Assembly (NCBI RefSeq): GCF_019753045.1 | Contig: NZ_JAIELN010000005.1 | Span: 186,001-250,000 of the forward strand | DNA from: Hyphomicrobium sp. | GTDB taxonomy: Bacteria > Pseudomonadota > Alphaproteobacteria > Rhizobiales > Hyphomicrobiaceae | Direction of reading: 5' to 3' | Length of the DNA stretch: 64,000 nucleotides | In this document: positions 25,247 through 33,122 of the stretch, in pieces | Layout: every line of letters begins with the position of its first letter | Position numbering within the stretch: position 1 is the stretch's first letter | Notes under the pieces: generated by a model | What the model was told of the DNA's origin: nothing | Databases searched by the model: none | What the model saw: the letters and a program-made list of their open reading frames with translations, nothing else | Translations under genes and position numbers: made by a program

Positions 25247-26752
25247 ATGCTGCCGAAGCCACGCGCCGACCTGAAGCCGAATACCGCCGACTTTGAGCGC
25301 CTGCCCCTCGTCAAGCCAACCGGCTTTCGCGAATACGATGCGCGGTGGCTCTACCCGCAAGAAATCAACCTCATGGGCCTCAATGCCGTCGGGCTCGGCA
25401 TGGCGACCCTCTTCGCGCGGCGCGGCGTTCCGAAGCGTCTCGTGGTCGGCCACGACTACCGGTCGTATTCCGCCGCCGTTAAACAGGCGCTCATGACCGG
25501 CCTTTTGGCCGGAGGCTGCGAAGTTCACGATATCGGATTGGCCCTGTCGCCGATGGCGTACTTCGCGCAGTTCGCGCTCGACGTCGAAGGCGTCGCAATG
25601 GTGACCGCGAGTCATAACGACAACGGCTGGACCGGCATCAAGATGGGATTGGCGCGTCCACTGACGTTTGGGCCCGACGACATGTCGGAATTGAAGTCCA
25701 TTGTTCTCAACGGCGAGTTCGAGCCGAAAACAGGCGGCCGGTATATCTTCGTGCCGGATCTGGCCGAGCGTTACATCAAATCGCTGACGGATCGTCCGAA
25801 GCTCAAGCGCCGCCTGAAAGTCGTCTGTGCGAGCGGCAACGGCACGGCGGGCGCCTTCGCGCCGCAAGTGCTCGCGGCGATCGGCTGCGAAGTCGTGCCT
25901 CTCAACACCGACCTCGACTACACGTTCCCGAACCACAATCCCAATCCCGAAGACATGAAAATGCTTCACGCGGTTTCGGCGAAGGTTCTCGAAACCGGCG
26001 CGGATGTCGGGCTTGCTTTCGACGGCGACGGGGACCGTTGCGGCGTCGTTGCCAACGACGGGCATGAGATCTTCGCGGATAAGGTCGGCGTGATGCTGGC
26101 TCGCGATCTTTCCGCGATCTACAAGAACGCGAAATTCGTCGTCGACGTGAAATCGACGGGGCTTTTCTCGACCGACCCGGTGCTGGTCGCCAACGGCGCG
26201 ACCACGAGCTACTGGAAGACGGGTCACAGCTACATCAAGCGTTATAATTTCGAGCACAAGACGCTCGTCGGCTTCGAGAAGTCGGGCCACTTCTTCTTCA
26301 ACGAGCCGCTCGGCCGGGGCTACGATGACGGGCTCGTTTCGGCCATCGCCGTTTGCGACATGCTCGATCGCAGCCCGGGGAAGACGGTCGCCGATCTGCG
26401 CGACGCGCTGCCGAAGACTTATGGCTCGCCGACTATGTCGCCTCATTGCGATGACGAGAAGAAGTACGGCGTGGTCGATCGCATCACAGAACATTATACG
26501 CGCCAGAAGGAGAGCGGCGGACACGTCGCCGGACAGGCGATCCGCGATCTCATCACCGTCAACGGCGTGCGCGTGATGCTGGAAGACGGCACGTGGGGTC
26601 TCGTTCGCGCCTCGTCGAACAAGCCCGAACTCGTCGTCGTCGTCGAAAGCCCGACGTCGGAAGCAAACATGAAGGCGATCTTCAAGGACATCGACCAGCA
26701 GCTGGCGCGCTTCCCCGAGGTCGGCGAATACAATCAGAAGATCGCAGTTTAA
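25247..26752 (+). CDS. phosphomannomutase/phosphoglucomutase
   Basis: A 501-aa alpha-D-phosphohexomutase that shifts phosphate between C6 and C1 of mannose or glucose, feeding nucleotide-sugar synthesis for envelope polysaccharides. The four domains are evident: the phosphoserine loop VTASHNDNGWTGIK (about residue 125), the metal-binding FDGDGDRCG (about 260), the sugar-recognition loop GFEKSGHFFFN (about 345) and the phosphate-contacting C-terminal domain (RASSNKPELVVVVESP). The start ATG 25247 has AGGAGAGG upstream. Two structured palindromes follow the stop within 5 and 60 bp. The antisense 461-aa ORF is a shadow. Confidence 0.93.
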   Translation: MLPKPRADLKPNTADFERLPLVKPTGFREYDARWLYPQEINLMGLNAVGLGMATLFARRGVPKRLVVGHDYRSYSAAVKQALMTGLLAGGCEVHDIGLALSPMAYFAQFALDVEGVAMVTASHNDNGWTGIKMGLARPLTFGPDDMSELKSIVLNGEFEPKTGGRYIFVPDLAERYIKSLTDRPKLKRRLKVVCASGNGTAGAFAPQVLAAIGCEVVPLNTDLDYTFPNHNPNPEDMKMLHAVSAKVLETGADVGLAFDGDGDRCGVVANDGHEIFADKVGVMLARDLSAIYKNAKFVVDVKSTGLFSTDPVLVANGATTSYWKTGHSYIKRYNFEHKTLVGFEKSGHFFFNEPLGRGYDDGLVSAIAVCDMLDRSPGKTVADLRDALPKTYGSPTMSPHCDDEKKYGVVDRITEHYTRQKESGGHVAGQAIRDLITVNGVRVMLEDGTWGLVRASSNKPELVVVVESPTSEANMKAIFKDIDQQLARFPEVGEYNQKIAV

Positions 26753-26756
26753 TATT

Positions 26757-26797
26757 GGCGCCGGCGACTCGCGTTCCGCGAGCCGGCCGCCGGGCGC
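26757..26797. repeat. structured palindrome family, copy D
   Basis: GGCGCCGGCG, A, CTCGCG-TTC-CGCGAG, CCGGC, CGCCGGGCGC. The inner stem is perfect. The outer stem has one base fewer on the left arm than copy E. It begins 4 bp after the phosphomannomutase stop codon. Confidence 0.88.
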
Positions 26798-26811
26798 GGA
26801 GTTCTAGGTTT

Positions 26812-26852
26812 GCGCCCGGCGACTCGCGTTCCGCGAGCCGGCCGCCGGGCGC
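26812..26852. repeat. structured palindrome family, copy E
   Basis: GCGCCCGGCG, A, CTCGCG-TTC-CGCGAG, CCGGC, CGCCGGGCGC. It is the best-formed member: a perfect 10-bp outer stem and 6-bp inner stem. It is a direct neighbour of copy D in the same convergent gap. Confidence 0.92.
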
Positions 26853-26884
26853 GGGATTGCTTCGTCGTCAGTGCCACATGTGTC

Positions 26885-26923
26885 GCGCTGGCGGCCGGCT
26901 CCGCGTAGCGGAGTCGCCAGCGC
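26885..26923. repeat. structured palindrome family, copy F (inverted)
   Basis: On the minus strand: GCGCTGGCG, A, CTCCGC-TAC-GCGGAG, CCGGC, CGCCAGCGC. The element is reversed relative to A-E, has a perfect 9-bp outer stem and a different inner stem, but keeps the bulge A, CCGGC and a T-N-C loop. It ends 3 bp before the stop codon of the facing TauE/SafE gene. Confidence 0.9.
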
Positions 26924-26926
26924 CAA

Positions 26927-27733
26927 TCAAAGAAGCGTCCAAAGAAAGCGAGCGACGACGGTCGAGATGAAGACCGCGAACGCCAGTTCGAGCGTCCGTT
27001 TCGAAATGCCGTGCGCAACCTTCACGCCCAAGGGTGCCGTCAACACCGCGAGCGGAGCTATAACGCACGCGCCGAGGTTGACGTAGCCCAGCGATAGCGG
27101 CGGCAAGTCCGCTTCGCCCCAGCCCGAAATAATATATCCGGCGATACCGGGAACGGCGATGACCGTACCAATGCCGGTCGCGGTTCCGACGGCTCTCAGC
27201 AGCGGCATCCCGTAAAGCGTGAGCAGCGGAACGGTGAATGTCGCGCCGCCGATCCCCATGAGCGTCGAGATGAGGCCGATGATGCCTGCCGCGCCCTCGA
27301 GCCACGGCGGCCGCGGAAGCTTGCCGGCAATCTTCCAATCATCCCTGCCGAGAAACATTTTCGCGGCGAGCGCCGTGCCGAAGACGACCCAGATCCAGCG
27401 GAGCGCTTCGCTGCTGGCATAATGCGCAATGACGATGCCCGCGATCACGCCAAGGACGATCCAGGGCCCCATGCGTTTGACGACGTCGATATCGACGGTC
27501 CCTCGCGCGCGAAACGCGGAGAAGGATCGAAACACCGTCGGCGCGATGACGCCGAGCGTCGTCCCGAGCGTGACGTGCATTCTGACGTCCTCGGGAACGC
27601 CCACCACGCCGAAGGCTTCGTAGAGCACAGGCACGAGAACGCCGCCCCCGCCGATGCCGAGCAAACCTGAGAGAAACCCAGCGAGGAGGCCTGCAACGGC
27701 GAGCAGCGCGAGCAACGCGATCAGATATTCCAT
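26927..27733 (-). CDS. TauE/SafE family membrane transporter (intact copy)
   Basis: A 268-aa polytopic inner-membrane protein, starting MEYLIALLALLAVAGLLAGF, with about eight hydrophobic helices in two related halves. The first half contains LSGLLGIGGGGVLVPVL and the second STLMGIGGATFTVPLL, the paired Gly-rich motifs of the sulfite/sulfonate/organic-anion exporter family. The track's longer start (27814) extends into the dusA fragment and is rejected. The gene overlaps the left copy of an 871-bp duplication (27299-28169), so its N-terminal half has a second, truncated copy at 29802-30236. Substrate unknown. Confidence 0.9.
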   Translation of the reverse strand: MEYLIALLALLAVAGLLAGFLSGLLGIGGGGVLVPVLYEAFGVVGVPEDVRMHVTLGTTLGVIAPTVFRSFSAFRARGTVDIDVVKRMGPWIVLGVIAGIVIAHYASSEALRWIWVVFGTALAAKMFLGRDDWKIAGKLPRPPWLEGAAGIIGLISTLMGIGGATFTVPLLTLYGMPLLRAVGTATGIGTVIAVPGIAGYIISGWGEADLPPLSLGYVNLGACVIAPLAVLTAPLGVKVAHGISKRTLELAFAVFISTVVARFLWTLL

Positions 27734-28169
27734 CGATATGGCGGCGGGCATCCGGGTTGCCTCAAGCCGCGTCCGACTGGTCTTCGCGGCCGAGGCCGTG
27801 CTCGGCGAGAGCAATCGCGTCCCGCAGCACGTCGACCGTGGCGGACGGATCCGTCACTCGCTCGCTCAGCAGACGACGAAACGCCCGTCCGCGCGGCTGA
27901 CCATGATAAATGCCGAGGATGTGCTTGGTGATGTTCGACAGGCGGCCGCCGTTTTGGATATGGCGTTCCGCGTAGGGAATGAGCTTCGAGAGCGCTTCTT
28001 CCCTTGAAGGCGGGGTGGAATTCTCGCCGAATATCCAGCTGTCGACGTCTGCGAGAATGAAAGGATTTTGATAGGCGGCGCGGCCGAGCATGACACCGTC
28101 GACGTGCTCGAGATGACCGCTGGCTTCATCGAGCGTTTCGATGCCGCCATTGATGACGATCGTGAGTTC
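27299..28169. repeat. left copy of 871-bp segmental duplication
   Basis: This segment (5' half of tauE/safE plus 3' third of dusA) recurs in the same orientation at 29802-30672, at a constant offset of 2503 bp. I see no indel along its length and roughly 95% identity by eye. The left edge lies inside tauE; the right edge is sharp, where GTGAGTTC stops matching. The divergence is spread over both genes and includes many third positions, so the event is not recent. Confidence 0.93.
27762..28169 (-). pseudogene. dusA: dusA 3' fragment (truncated duplicate)
   Basis: Encodes the C-terminal 135 residues of DusA, from ELTIVINGGIETLDEASGHL to GLGREDQSDAA, nearly identical to the end of the complete gene at 30265. 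The catalytic Cys and FMN-binding front part are missing. The ORF remains open upstream to 28376 only by reading through unrelated sequence antisense-free of DusA similarity and overlapping the mgtC-like gene, so no functional product is expected. Substitutions such as DSWIFGENSTPPS versus DSRIFGENAAPAS suggest relaxed selection. Confidence 0.85.
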
Positions 28170-28240
28170 TTGAAGCGGTTGCTGACGCCGGAGGACACAT
28201 TCACGTGGCGGGGTAGTGCGCAAAAAAATTCGGCACACTC

Positions 28241-28687
28241 TCATTCTGCATCGCCGCGAGCTTTTTTCTTGAGCGGCCTCGAATAACGCAATGTCACAAA
28301 CGTAACGATGCTCAAGATCAGCGCAATATCGTAAAGCCCATAACCAACCGCAGCACCCAAAGCTCCGGTCGCCCACAGACTGGCGGCGGTCGCCGTGCCG
28401 GAAGCGCCTTCGCTTGTCTTGAGGATGGCGCCACCGCCGATGAAGCCGACACCGGTGATCAGTCCCTCGATAATCCGCGCCTGACCGGTCGAAGTCTCAC
28501 CCAAAACGCGGATCGCGATCAGGACGAAACTGCAACCGCCGATCGCCACGAGAGGAAATGTCCGAACGCCCGCGCTGCGATCCTCGTGCTCCCGGTCCCA
28601 GCCTATGGGAAGCGCCAGAACATAAGCAATCGCGAGATCCAGCAGGTGGGAGGCGACCTCCCACACCATCAGGGCGTTCATTCTCAT
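28241..28687 (-). CDS. MgtC/SapB family membrane protein
   Basis: A 148-aa protein with four or five hydrophobic helices. The family signature is clear: LALPIGWDREHEDRSAGVRTF (the conserved Arg/Glu loop) and LITGVGFIGGGAILK, then TATAASLWATGALGAAVGYG. MgtC-type proteins influence Mg2+ homeostasis and F-type ATPase activity in other bacteria; this short version lacks the C-terminal cytoplasmic ACT-like domain. It lies in the 1.6-kb segment between the two duplicated blocks, downstream of a zinc-ribbon gene on the same strand. Confidence 0.9.
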   Translation of the reverse strand: MRMNALMVWEVASHLLDLAIAYVLALPIGWDREHEDRSAGVRTFPLVAIGGCSFVLIAIRVLGETSTGQARIIEGLITGVGFIGGGAILKTSEGASGTATAASLWATGALGAAVGYGLYDIALILSIVTFVTLRYSRPLKKKARGDAE

Positions 28688-28854
28688 TGATGGCTGTTAC
28701 CACAGTCTGTGCCACATCGATAGTTGACCTCGGCGCTTTCTCGCGCCGTGATGCGTGTCTGGGCCGGCGGACGCGAATGACGAAATTCGGTATACCCCGG
28801 ATGATGGGTCCAGACCGGTCTGGCCATATGAAATCCTCGCCCAAGAAGGCGCCC

Positions 28855-29175
28855 TCAAGCTGCCCCAGCCCCTCCGGAGGTGACAGAGGTGCCGCATGAA
28901 GGGCAGAACTTGGTTCCCGGAGGAAGGGTCACTCCACATTTGGCGCAAGCCTGCTCCACAGAGCCGAGTGACTGCCCGCATTGCGCGCAGAACCGGCTGT
29001 CGGGCGCGTTGTCCGCGCGGCACGACGGACATACGACTACACGCTGAAACGCAGCCGTTCTTTGGCCCGACGGCGACCCGTAGCCATAGTCGCCACGATC
29101 GCCGTGGCCGCGCCGCCCATGACGGCTGCCACCGCCGAAACCGCCGAGCAGGCGACTTAAAAAATGCGAGCCCAT
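28855..29175 (-). CDS. double zinc-ribbon protein
   Basis: A 106-aa protein. The N terminus is Gly/His/Arg-rich (LLGGFGGGSRHGRRGHGDRG). Two tandem zinc ribbons follow: CPSCRADNAPDSRFCAQCG (about residues 49-67) and CAKCGVTLPPGTKFCPSCG (about 77-95), each with two CxxC knuckles. Such DZANK-type ribbons act as adaptors in protein or nucleic-acid contacts; no catalytic domain is attached. It lies 167 bp upstream of the mgtC-like gene and could be co-transcribed with it. It is absent from the duplicated block itself. Confidence 0.8.
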   Translation of the reverse strand: MGSHFLSRLLGGFGGGSRHGRRGHGDRGDYGYGSPSGQRTAAFQRVVVCPSCRADNAPDSRFCAQCGQSLGSVEQACAKCGVTLPPGTKFCPSCGTSVTSGGAGAA

Positions 29176-29554
29176 GATCCCTTACCTCATCTGCGGGTGA
29201 CGCCGTCAGCCCGAGCCTTCACTCACCATCATATAGATACTGCGGCCACAAAAACCACAGCGCTAGAAGAGAAGCCGATCAAACCAAAGCCACTATGTCC
29301 GCTACAATGGCCGCCATTGTCTACGCGAAAATGATGACCGTAATAGCCCCCGAACAGGCCCAACCGGCGCGTAGTCTTAAGCGTATGGCGAGGAGTAATA
29401 GCGTACGGATAGTAAGGGCGGCACTCAAGTATTCGTACCAAGATCAATGGAGACCGATAGGGAGCGGTGGCTCGAACCATCATCTCAACACTCGCCTCAG
29501 GTTTCTGCGTCAGCCGGATTGACGAGCACACCGAGGGTGTCCTTTGGCGCCGTG

Positions 29555-29801
29555 CTAGTGGGAGCGCCGTCCGTAGGCCGCCGCAAACGCGCCGAGTATC
29601 CTTGGCAGGAACATGATCGCGAGAGCGCCCAACCCAGATCACGATGGCGAATGGCTTCAGGATGACTCTCAGCAGCGAAACTGACTGGTCGAAGATTCCG
29701 CTGGACTTCAGGCTGTCGATCGCGCCCCCGATTTCCCTGCCGACGCCGATCGCGCTTCCGGCGTTCTTGCCCGCTTCCAGCACGGCGCCGCCGCTGGTCG
29801 A
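29555..29801 (-). pseudogene. decayed 3' remnant of an unrecognised membrane-protein gene
   Basis: Just left of the duplication junction the minus strand reads TSGGAVLEAGKNAGSAIGVG, IDSLKSSGIFDQSVSLLRVI and LKPFAIVIW. One base later, in another frame, it continues LGALAIMFLPRILGAFAAAY-GRRSH and stop. A single extra G in GGTTGGG would restore one frame, giving a hydrophobic C terminus. The 5' end has been replaced by tauE sequence at 29802. The rest of the region 29176-29554 holds no gene I can support, only a His/Gly-rich open frame (GLFGGYYGHHF) of doubtful value. Confidence 0.5.
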
Positions 29802-30236
29802 GAGCCATGGCGGCCGCGGAAGCTTATCAGCAATCTTCCAATCATCCCTGCCCAAAAACATTTTCGCGGCGAGCGCCGTGCCGAAGACGACCCAGATCCA
29901 GCGGAGAGCTTCGCTGCTGGCATAATGCGCAATGACGCTGCCCGCGATCACGCCAAGGACGATCCAGGGACCCATGCGTTTGACGACGTCGATATCGACG
30001 GTCCCTCGCGCGCGAAACGCCGAGAAGGATCGAAACACCGTCGGTGCGATGACGCCGAGCGTCGTCCCGAGCGTGACGTGCATCCTGACGTCCTCGGGAA
30101 CGCCTACCACGCCGAAGGCTTCGTAGAGCACAGGCACGAGAACGCCGCCCCCGCCGATGCCGAGCAGCCCTGAGAGAAACCCAGCGAGGAGTCCTGCGAC
30201 TGCGAGCAGCGCAAGCAACGCGATCAGATATTCCAT
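29802..30236 (-). pseudogene. TauE/SafE 5' fragment (truncated duplicate)
   Basis: From the ATG at 30236 (MEYLIALLALLAVAGLLAGF) the first 145 codons match the intact gene at 26927-27733, then homology stops at 29802, after KLPRPPWLS. The reading frame stays open into unrelated sequence down to 29229, producing a predicted chimera of up to 335 aa (364 aa from the track start). Only half of the eight-helix transporter remains and the second Gly-rich motif is missing, so transport is unlikely. An automated annotation might call this a full TauE protein. Confidence 0.8.
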
Positions 30237-30672
30237 CGATATGGCGGCGGGCATCCTGGTTGCCTCAAGCCGCGTCCGACTGCTCTTCGCGGCCGAGGCC
30301 GTGCTCGGCGAGAGCAATCGCATCCCGCAGCACGTCGACCGTGGCGGACGGATCCGTCACTCGCTCGCTCAGCAGGCGACGGAACGCCCGTCCGCGCGGC
30401 TGACCATGATAAATGCCGAGGATGTGCTTGGTGATGTTCGACAGGCGTCCGCCGTTTTGGATGTGGCGTTCCGCGTAGGGAATGAGTTCGGCGAGCGCTT
30501 CTCCCCGTGAAGCCGGGGCGGCGTTCTCACCGAATATCCGGCTGTCGACGTCTGCGAGAATGAAAGGATTTTGATAGGCGGCGCGGCCGAGCATGACGCC
30601 GTCGACGTGTTCGAGATGACTGCTGGCTTCATCGAGCGTTTCGATGCCGCCATTGATGACGATCGTGAGTTC
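29802..30672. repeat. right copy of 871-bp segmental duplication
   Basis: Direct repeat of 27299-28169 at offset 2503. This copy joins an intact dusA on its right and a truncated tauE on its left, the mirror of the left copy. The two copies together imply that one ancestral tauE-dusA neighbourhood was duplicated and about 1.6 kb (mgtC-like, zinc ribbon, gene remnant) now separates the copies. Confidence 0.93.
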
Positions 30673-31269
30673 GGGATGGCGCGCCTTCAGACGGTAGACG
30701 CGCTGATAATCCAGCGGTGGAATTTCCCGGTTCTCTTTCGGCGACAATCCTTTCAGCCACGCCTTGCGCGCGTGGACGATGAACGTGCTGACACCGGTCG
30801 CCGCTACGACGTCGACAAAGCGCTGCAGGTCGGCTTCGGCATCCTGGTCGTCGATGCCGATACGGCACTTGACCGTCACTGGAACAGGCTGGCTCGCGCG
30901 CATCGCCGATACGCATGCGGCGACGAGTTCGGGCTCCGCCATGAGGCAGGCGCCGAAGCGGCCTTCCTGAACGCGGTCCGAAGGGCAACCGATATTGAGA
31001 TTGATTTCGTCATAGCCAAGCTCGGCGCCGATGCTTGCTGCTTCGGCGAGCTTTGCAGGGTTGGATCCGCCGAGCTGCAAAGCAATCGGATGCTCAATTG
31101 GTGAGAAGCCAAGCAGGCGTTGGCGATCGCCGCGGATGACGGCATCCGCCGTCACCATCTCGGTATAAAGCAGCGCACGCTTCGTCAGCCCACGGTGGAA
31201 GACGCGGCAATGCCGGTCAGTCCAATCCATCATGGGGGCGACGGAGAATCTATGGGCTTGGTATCGCAA
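30265..31269 (-). CDS. dusA: tRNA-dihydrouridine synthase A
   Basis: A 334-aa flavoenzyme that reduces uridine to dihydrouridine at positions 20/20a of tRNA D-loops. The N-terminal TIM barrel shows FSVAPMMDWTDRHCR, ALQLGGSNPAKLAEA and NLNIGCPSDRVQEGRFGACL, with the catalytic Cys in GACL (about residue 101). The FMN-phosphate region INGGIETLDEA is followed by DGVMLGRAAYQNP. A helical C-terminal domain completes the protein. DusA-type features (APMMDWTDRHCR) distinguish it from DusB/C. Its last third is duplicated at 27762-28169. This copy is the functional one. Confidence 0.94.
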   Translation of the reverse strand: MRYQAHRFSVAPMMDWTDRHCRVFHRGLTKRALLYTEMVTADAVIRGDRQRLLGFSPIEHPIALQLGGSNPAKLAEAASIGAELGYDEINLNIGCPSDRVQEGRFGACLMAEPELVAACVSAMRASQPVPVTVKCRIGIDDQDAEADLQRFVDVVAATGVSTFIVHARKAWLKGLSPKENREIPPLDYQRVYRLKARHPELTIVINGGIETLDEASSHLEHVDGVMLGRAAYQNPFILADVDSRIFGENAAPASRGEALAELIPYAERHIQNGGRLSNITKHILGIYHGQPRGRAFRRLLSERVTDPSATVDVLRDAIALAEHGLGREEQSDAA

Positions 31270-31511
31270 ACCGGGTCCTGCTTTCAGCGGGCATCGAAAG
31301 CTTGCAGATTGTCAGGCTTAAATGTCCGCGTTAGTAAACGTCCGCGCTAATGGGGCACGGAATAGTGCGAGTTGGCAGTGCGGGCAATGCGCTATGAATG
31401 CTTCAGCAGGCGCGGCGGCACGCCACTGGGGCGGATTACCGAACGTTGATGCATTAACGTCTATATCGTCCAACAGAATCAAGCCTGAAGCCGAAATAGG
31501 AATAACGCCCT

Positions 31512-32210
31512 ATGCCCGATGCCAAACCAAAGGCCCTCATCGTCGGCGCGTCCCGTGGTCTTGGCCTTGCGATGGTCGAGGAATATCTGTCGCGCGGCTG
31601 GGATGTGGTCGGCACCGTTCGGGGCAGCGGCCGGACCGGACTTCACGATCTCAAAGACAAGCACGGCGCCTCACTTCAGATCGAAACCGTCGACATCGCC
31701 GAGCAGGATCAGATCGCGGCTCTTCGCGAAAAGCTCGCGGGCCAGACCTTCGATCTTCTGTTCGTCAATTCTGGTGTCGCCAACGGCCCGGACGAAGCGG
31801 TGAGAAACGTTTCAACCGACGAATTCATCCGCGTGATGGTCACCAATGCGCTCGGCCCTATGCGGGTCATCGAGGAACTCGACGACCTCGTGACGCCGAC
31901 CGGCACGATCGGCGTGATGTCATCCGGCCTCGGCAGCGTGGCCGACAACGAGGATGGCGGCTGGGAGGTCTATCGCGGCAGCAAGGCCGCGCTCAACACG
32001 TTCATGCGCAGCTATGCCGCCGAGCACCGGAAAGACGGCCGGTCCCTGGTGATCATATCTCCCGGCTGGGTGCGCACCGACATGGGCGGGCCTCACGCGA
32101 CGCTCGACGTCAGCGAGAGCATTCCGCGCGTGGTCGATGTGATCACGGCGCAGTCAGGCAAACGCGGCCTCAGCTATCTCAACTATCAGGGCAAGAGCGT
32201 CCGCTGGTGA
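31512..32210 (+). CDS. SDR family oxidoreductase (C-factor-like)
   Basis: A 232-aa short-chain dehydrogenase with the nucleotide-binding motif VGASRGLGLAMVEEY, the structural NSGVANG in place of NNAG, and the YxxxK pair in VYRGSKAALNTFMRS. It continues with PGWVRTDMGGPHATLDV. The spacing and short length resemble the C-factor/sniffer subgroup that acts on carbonyl compounds. It stands alone, facing the hypothetical gene at 32277-32975. No substrate can be assigned. Confidence 0.88.
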   Translation: MPDAKPKALIVGASRGLGLAMVEEYLSRGWDVVGTVRGSGRTGLHDLKDKHGASLQIETVDIAEQDQIAALREKLAGQTFDLLFVNSGVANGPDEAVRNVSTDEFIRVMVTNALGPMRVIEELDDLVTPTGTIGVMSSGLGSVADNEDGGWEVYRGSKAALNTFMRSYAAEHRKDGRSLVIISPGWVRTDMGGPHATLDVSESIPRVVDVITAQSGKRGLSYLNYQGKSVRW

Positions 32211-32276
32211 GCGATTGACGTCGCCGCGCCACCACTCGAGATGCTGAAGAACCTTGATCGCTTCTTGTAATCGAGC

Positions 32277-32975
32277 CTACGGCTGTGCGGTTTCTCCGCC
32301 TTTGGCGGAGCGCCCCGTCGTCGAATAAAGCGGAAGCGTTCCGGTCTGGAAAGCACGCGCGTCGTAGTCGCGCAGCTCCATTGCAAACGTCACCTGCGCG
32401 GGACCACGCCCGAGAATGTGGTCGAGAGGTCCAAAATCGTTAACCTCTGCCTGATCCAGCACCAGACGAAAGTTGTAAGCGCCGGGCTCGCGAATGAGCT
32501 GATCGGGCTTTTGAGCCGGGCCATTCGTGTAGAACAGCACCGTCTGCGTCTTGCTTGACTTGCCGGCCAAGGGGATCGGCGCGAACGGCTCAAAGCCGTT
32601 GGCGCGGGCTTTATCCATCGTCCACCTGCCGATATCGGCGGCGTAGAAACGTTTCGTGTCGCCGGTCTTGGGGTTTGTGGCTTCTAGATCCATCGACAGG
32701 ATCGTGCCAGTGCGGCCCCCATCATTCAGGAGCGTTACGGGCACCTCGATGATCTCGAAATTCGTGTTGTTGTAGGGCGCGCTGAATTGAATGACAGATG
32801 GCACGAAGACTTTGATGTCCGGCGCCTTGAGAGAACTTTCCCAAAGGCTGTAACCGGAGAAGACGAGCGCCAGCACCGAGATCATCGCCGAAAGCGTGCC
32901 CCGGCCATGTCCGGATGGCTCGCTTGCATCGTTTTCCAAGCCGGCACCTGCCAGCTCGTGTTGAGCCTTCGCCAT
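32277..32975 (-). CDS. hypothetical single-pass membrane protein
   Basis: A 232-aa protein from the ATG with GGGGG about 9 nt upstream (longer starts at 32984 and 33014 are possible). After a polar N terminus, one transmembrane helix (LSAMISVLALVFSGYSLW) leads to a beta-rich extracytoplasmic domain with IEVPVTLLNDGGRTGTILSM, reminiscent of Ig-like or Cu-chaperone folds, and AGKSSKTQTVLFYTNG. I recognise no family. It lies 147 bp downstream of the large membrane hydrolase on the same strand and may share its transcript. Confidence 0.65.
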   Translation of the reverse strand: MAKAQHELAGAGLENDASEPSGHGRGTLSAMISVLALVFSGYSLWESSLKAPDIKVFVPSVIQFSAPYNNTNFEIIEVPVTLLNDGGRTGTILSMDLEATNPKTGDTKRFYAADIGRWTMDKARANGFEPFAPIPLAGKSSKTQTVLFYTNGPAQKPDQLIREPGAYNFRLVLDQAEVNDFGPLDHILGRGPAQVTFAMELRDYDARAFQTGTLPLYSTTGRSAKGGETAQP

Positions 32976-33122
32976 ATCTGACATCCCCCAATATACAGTC
33001 CCCGCGGCAAGCAACCAGCATGCTCGACGGACGTCAAGGCACGGCGGGAAGATTGCGATCTCTCGTGTCTTTCAGATGCGCTCTGCCGCGGCGGCAATCG
33101 CGAGAATGCCGCCAATCGACGC

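Noticed and set aside
25139-26524. 461-aa minus-strand ORF
   Set aside because: Antisense to the phosphomannomutase; composition is shadow-like and lacks any recognisable motif.
28170-28376. Start of an independent 204-aa gene (28376 to 27762)
   Set aside because: It merges unrelated sequence antisense to nothing conserved with the dusA tail; the only homology is the truncated fragment, and it overlaps the mgtC-like gene.
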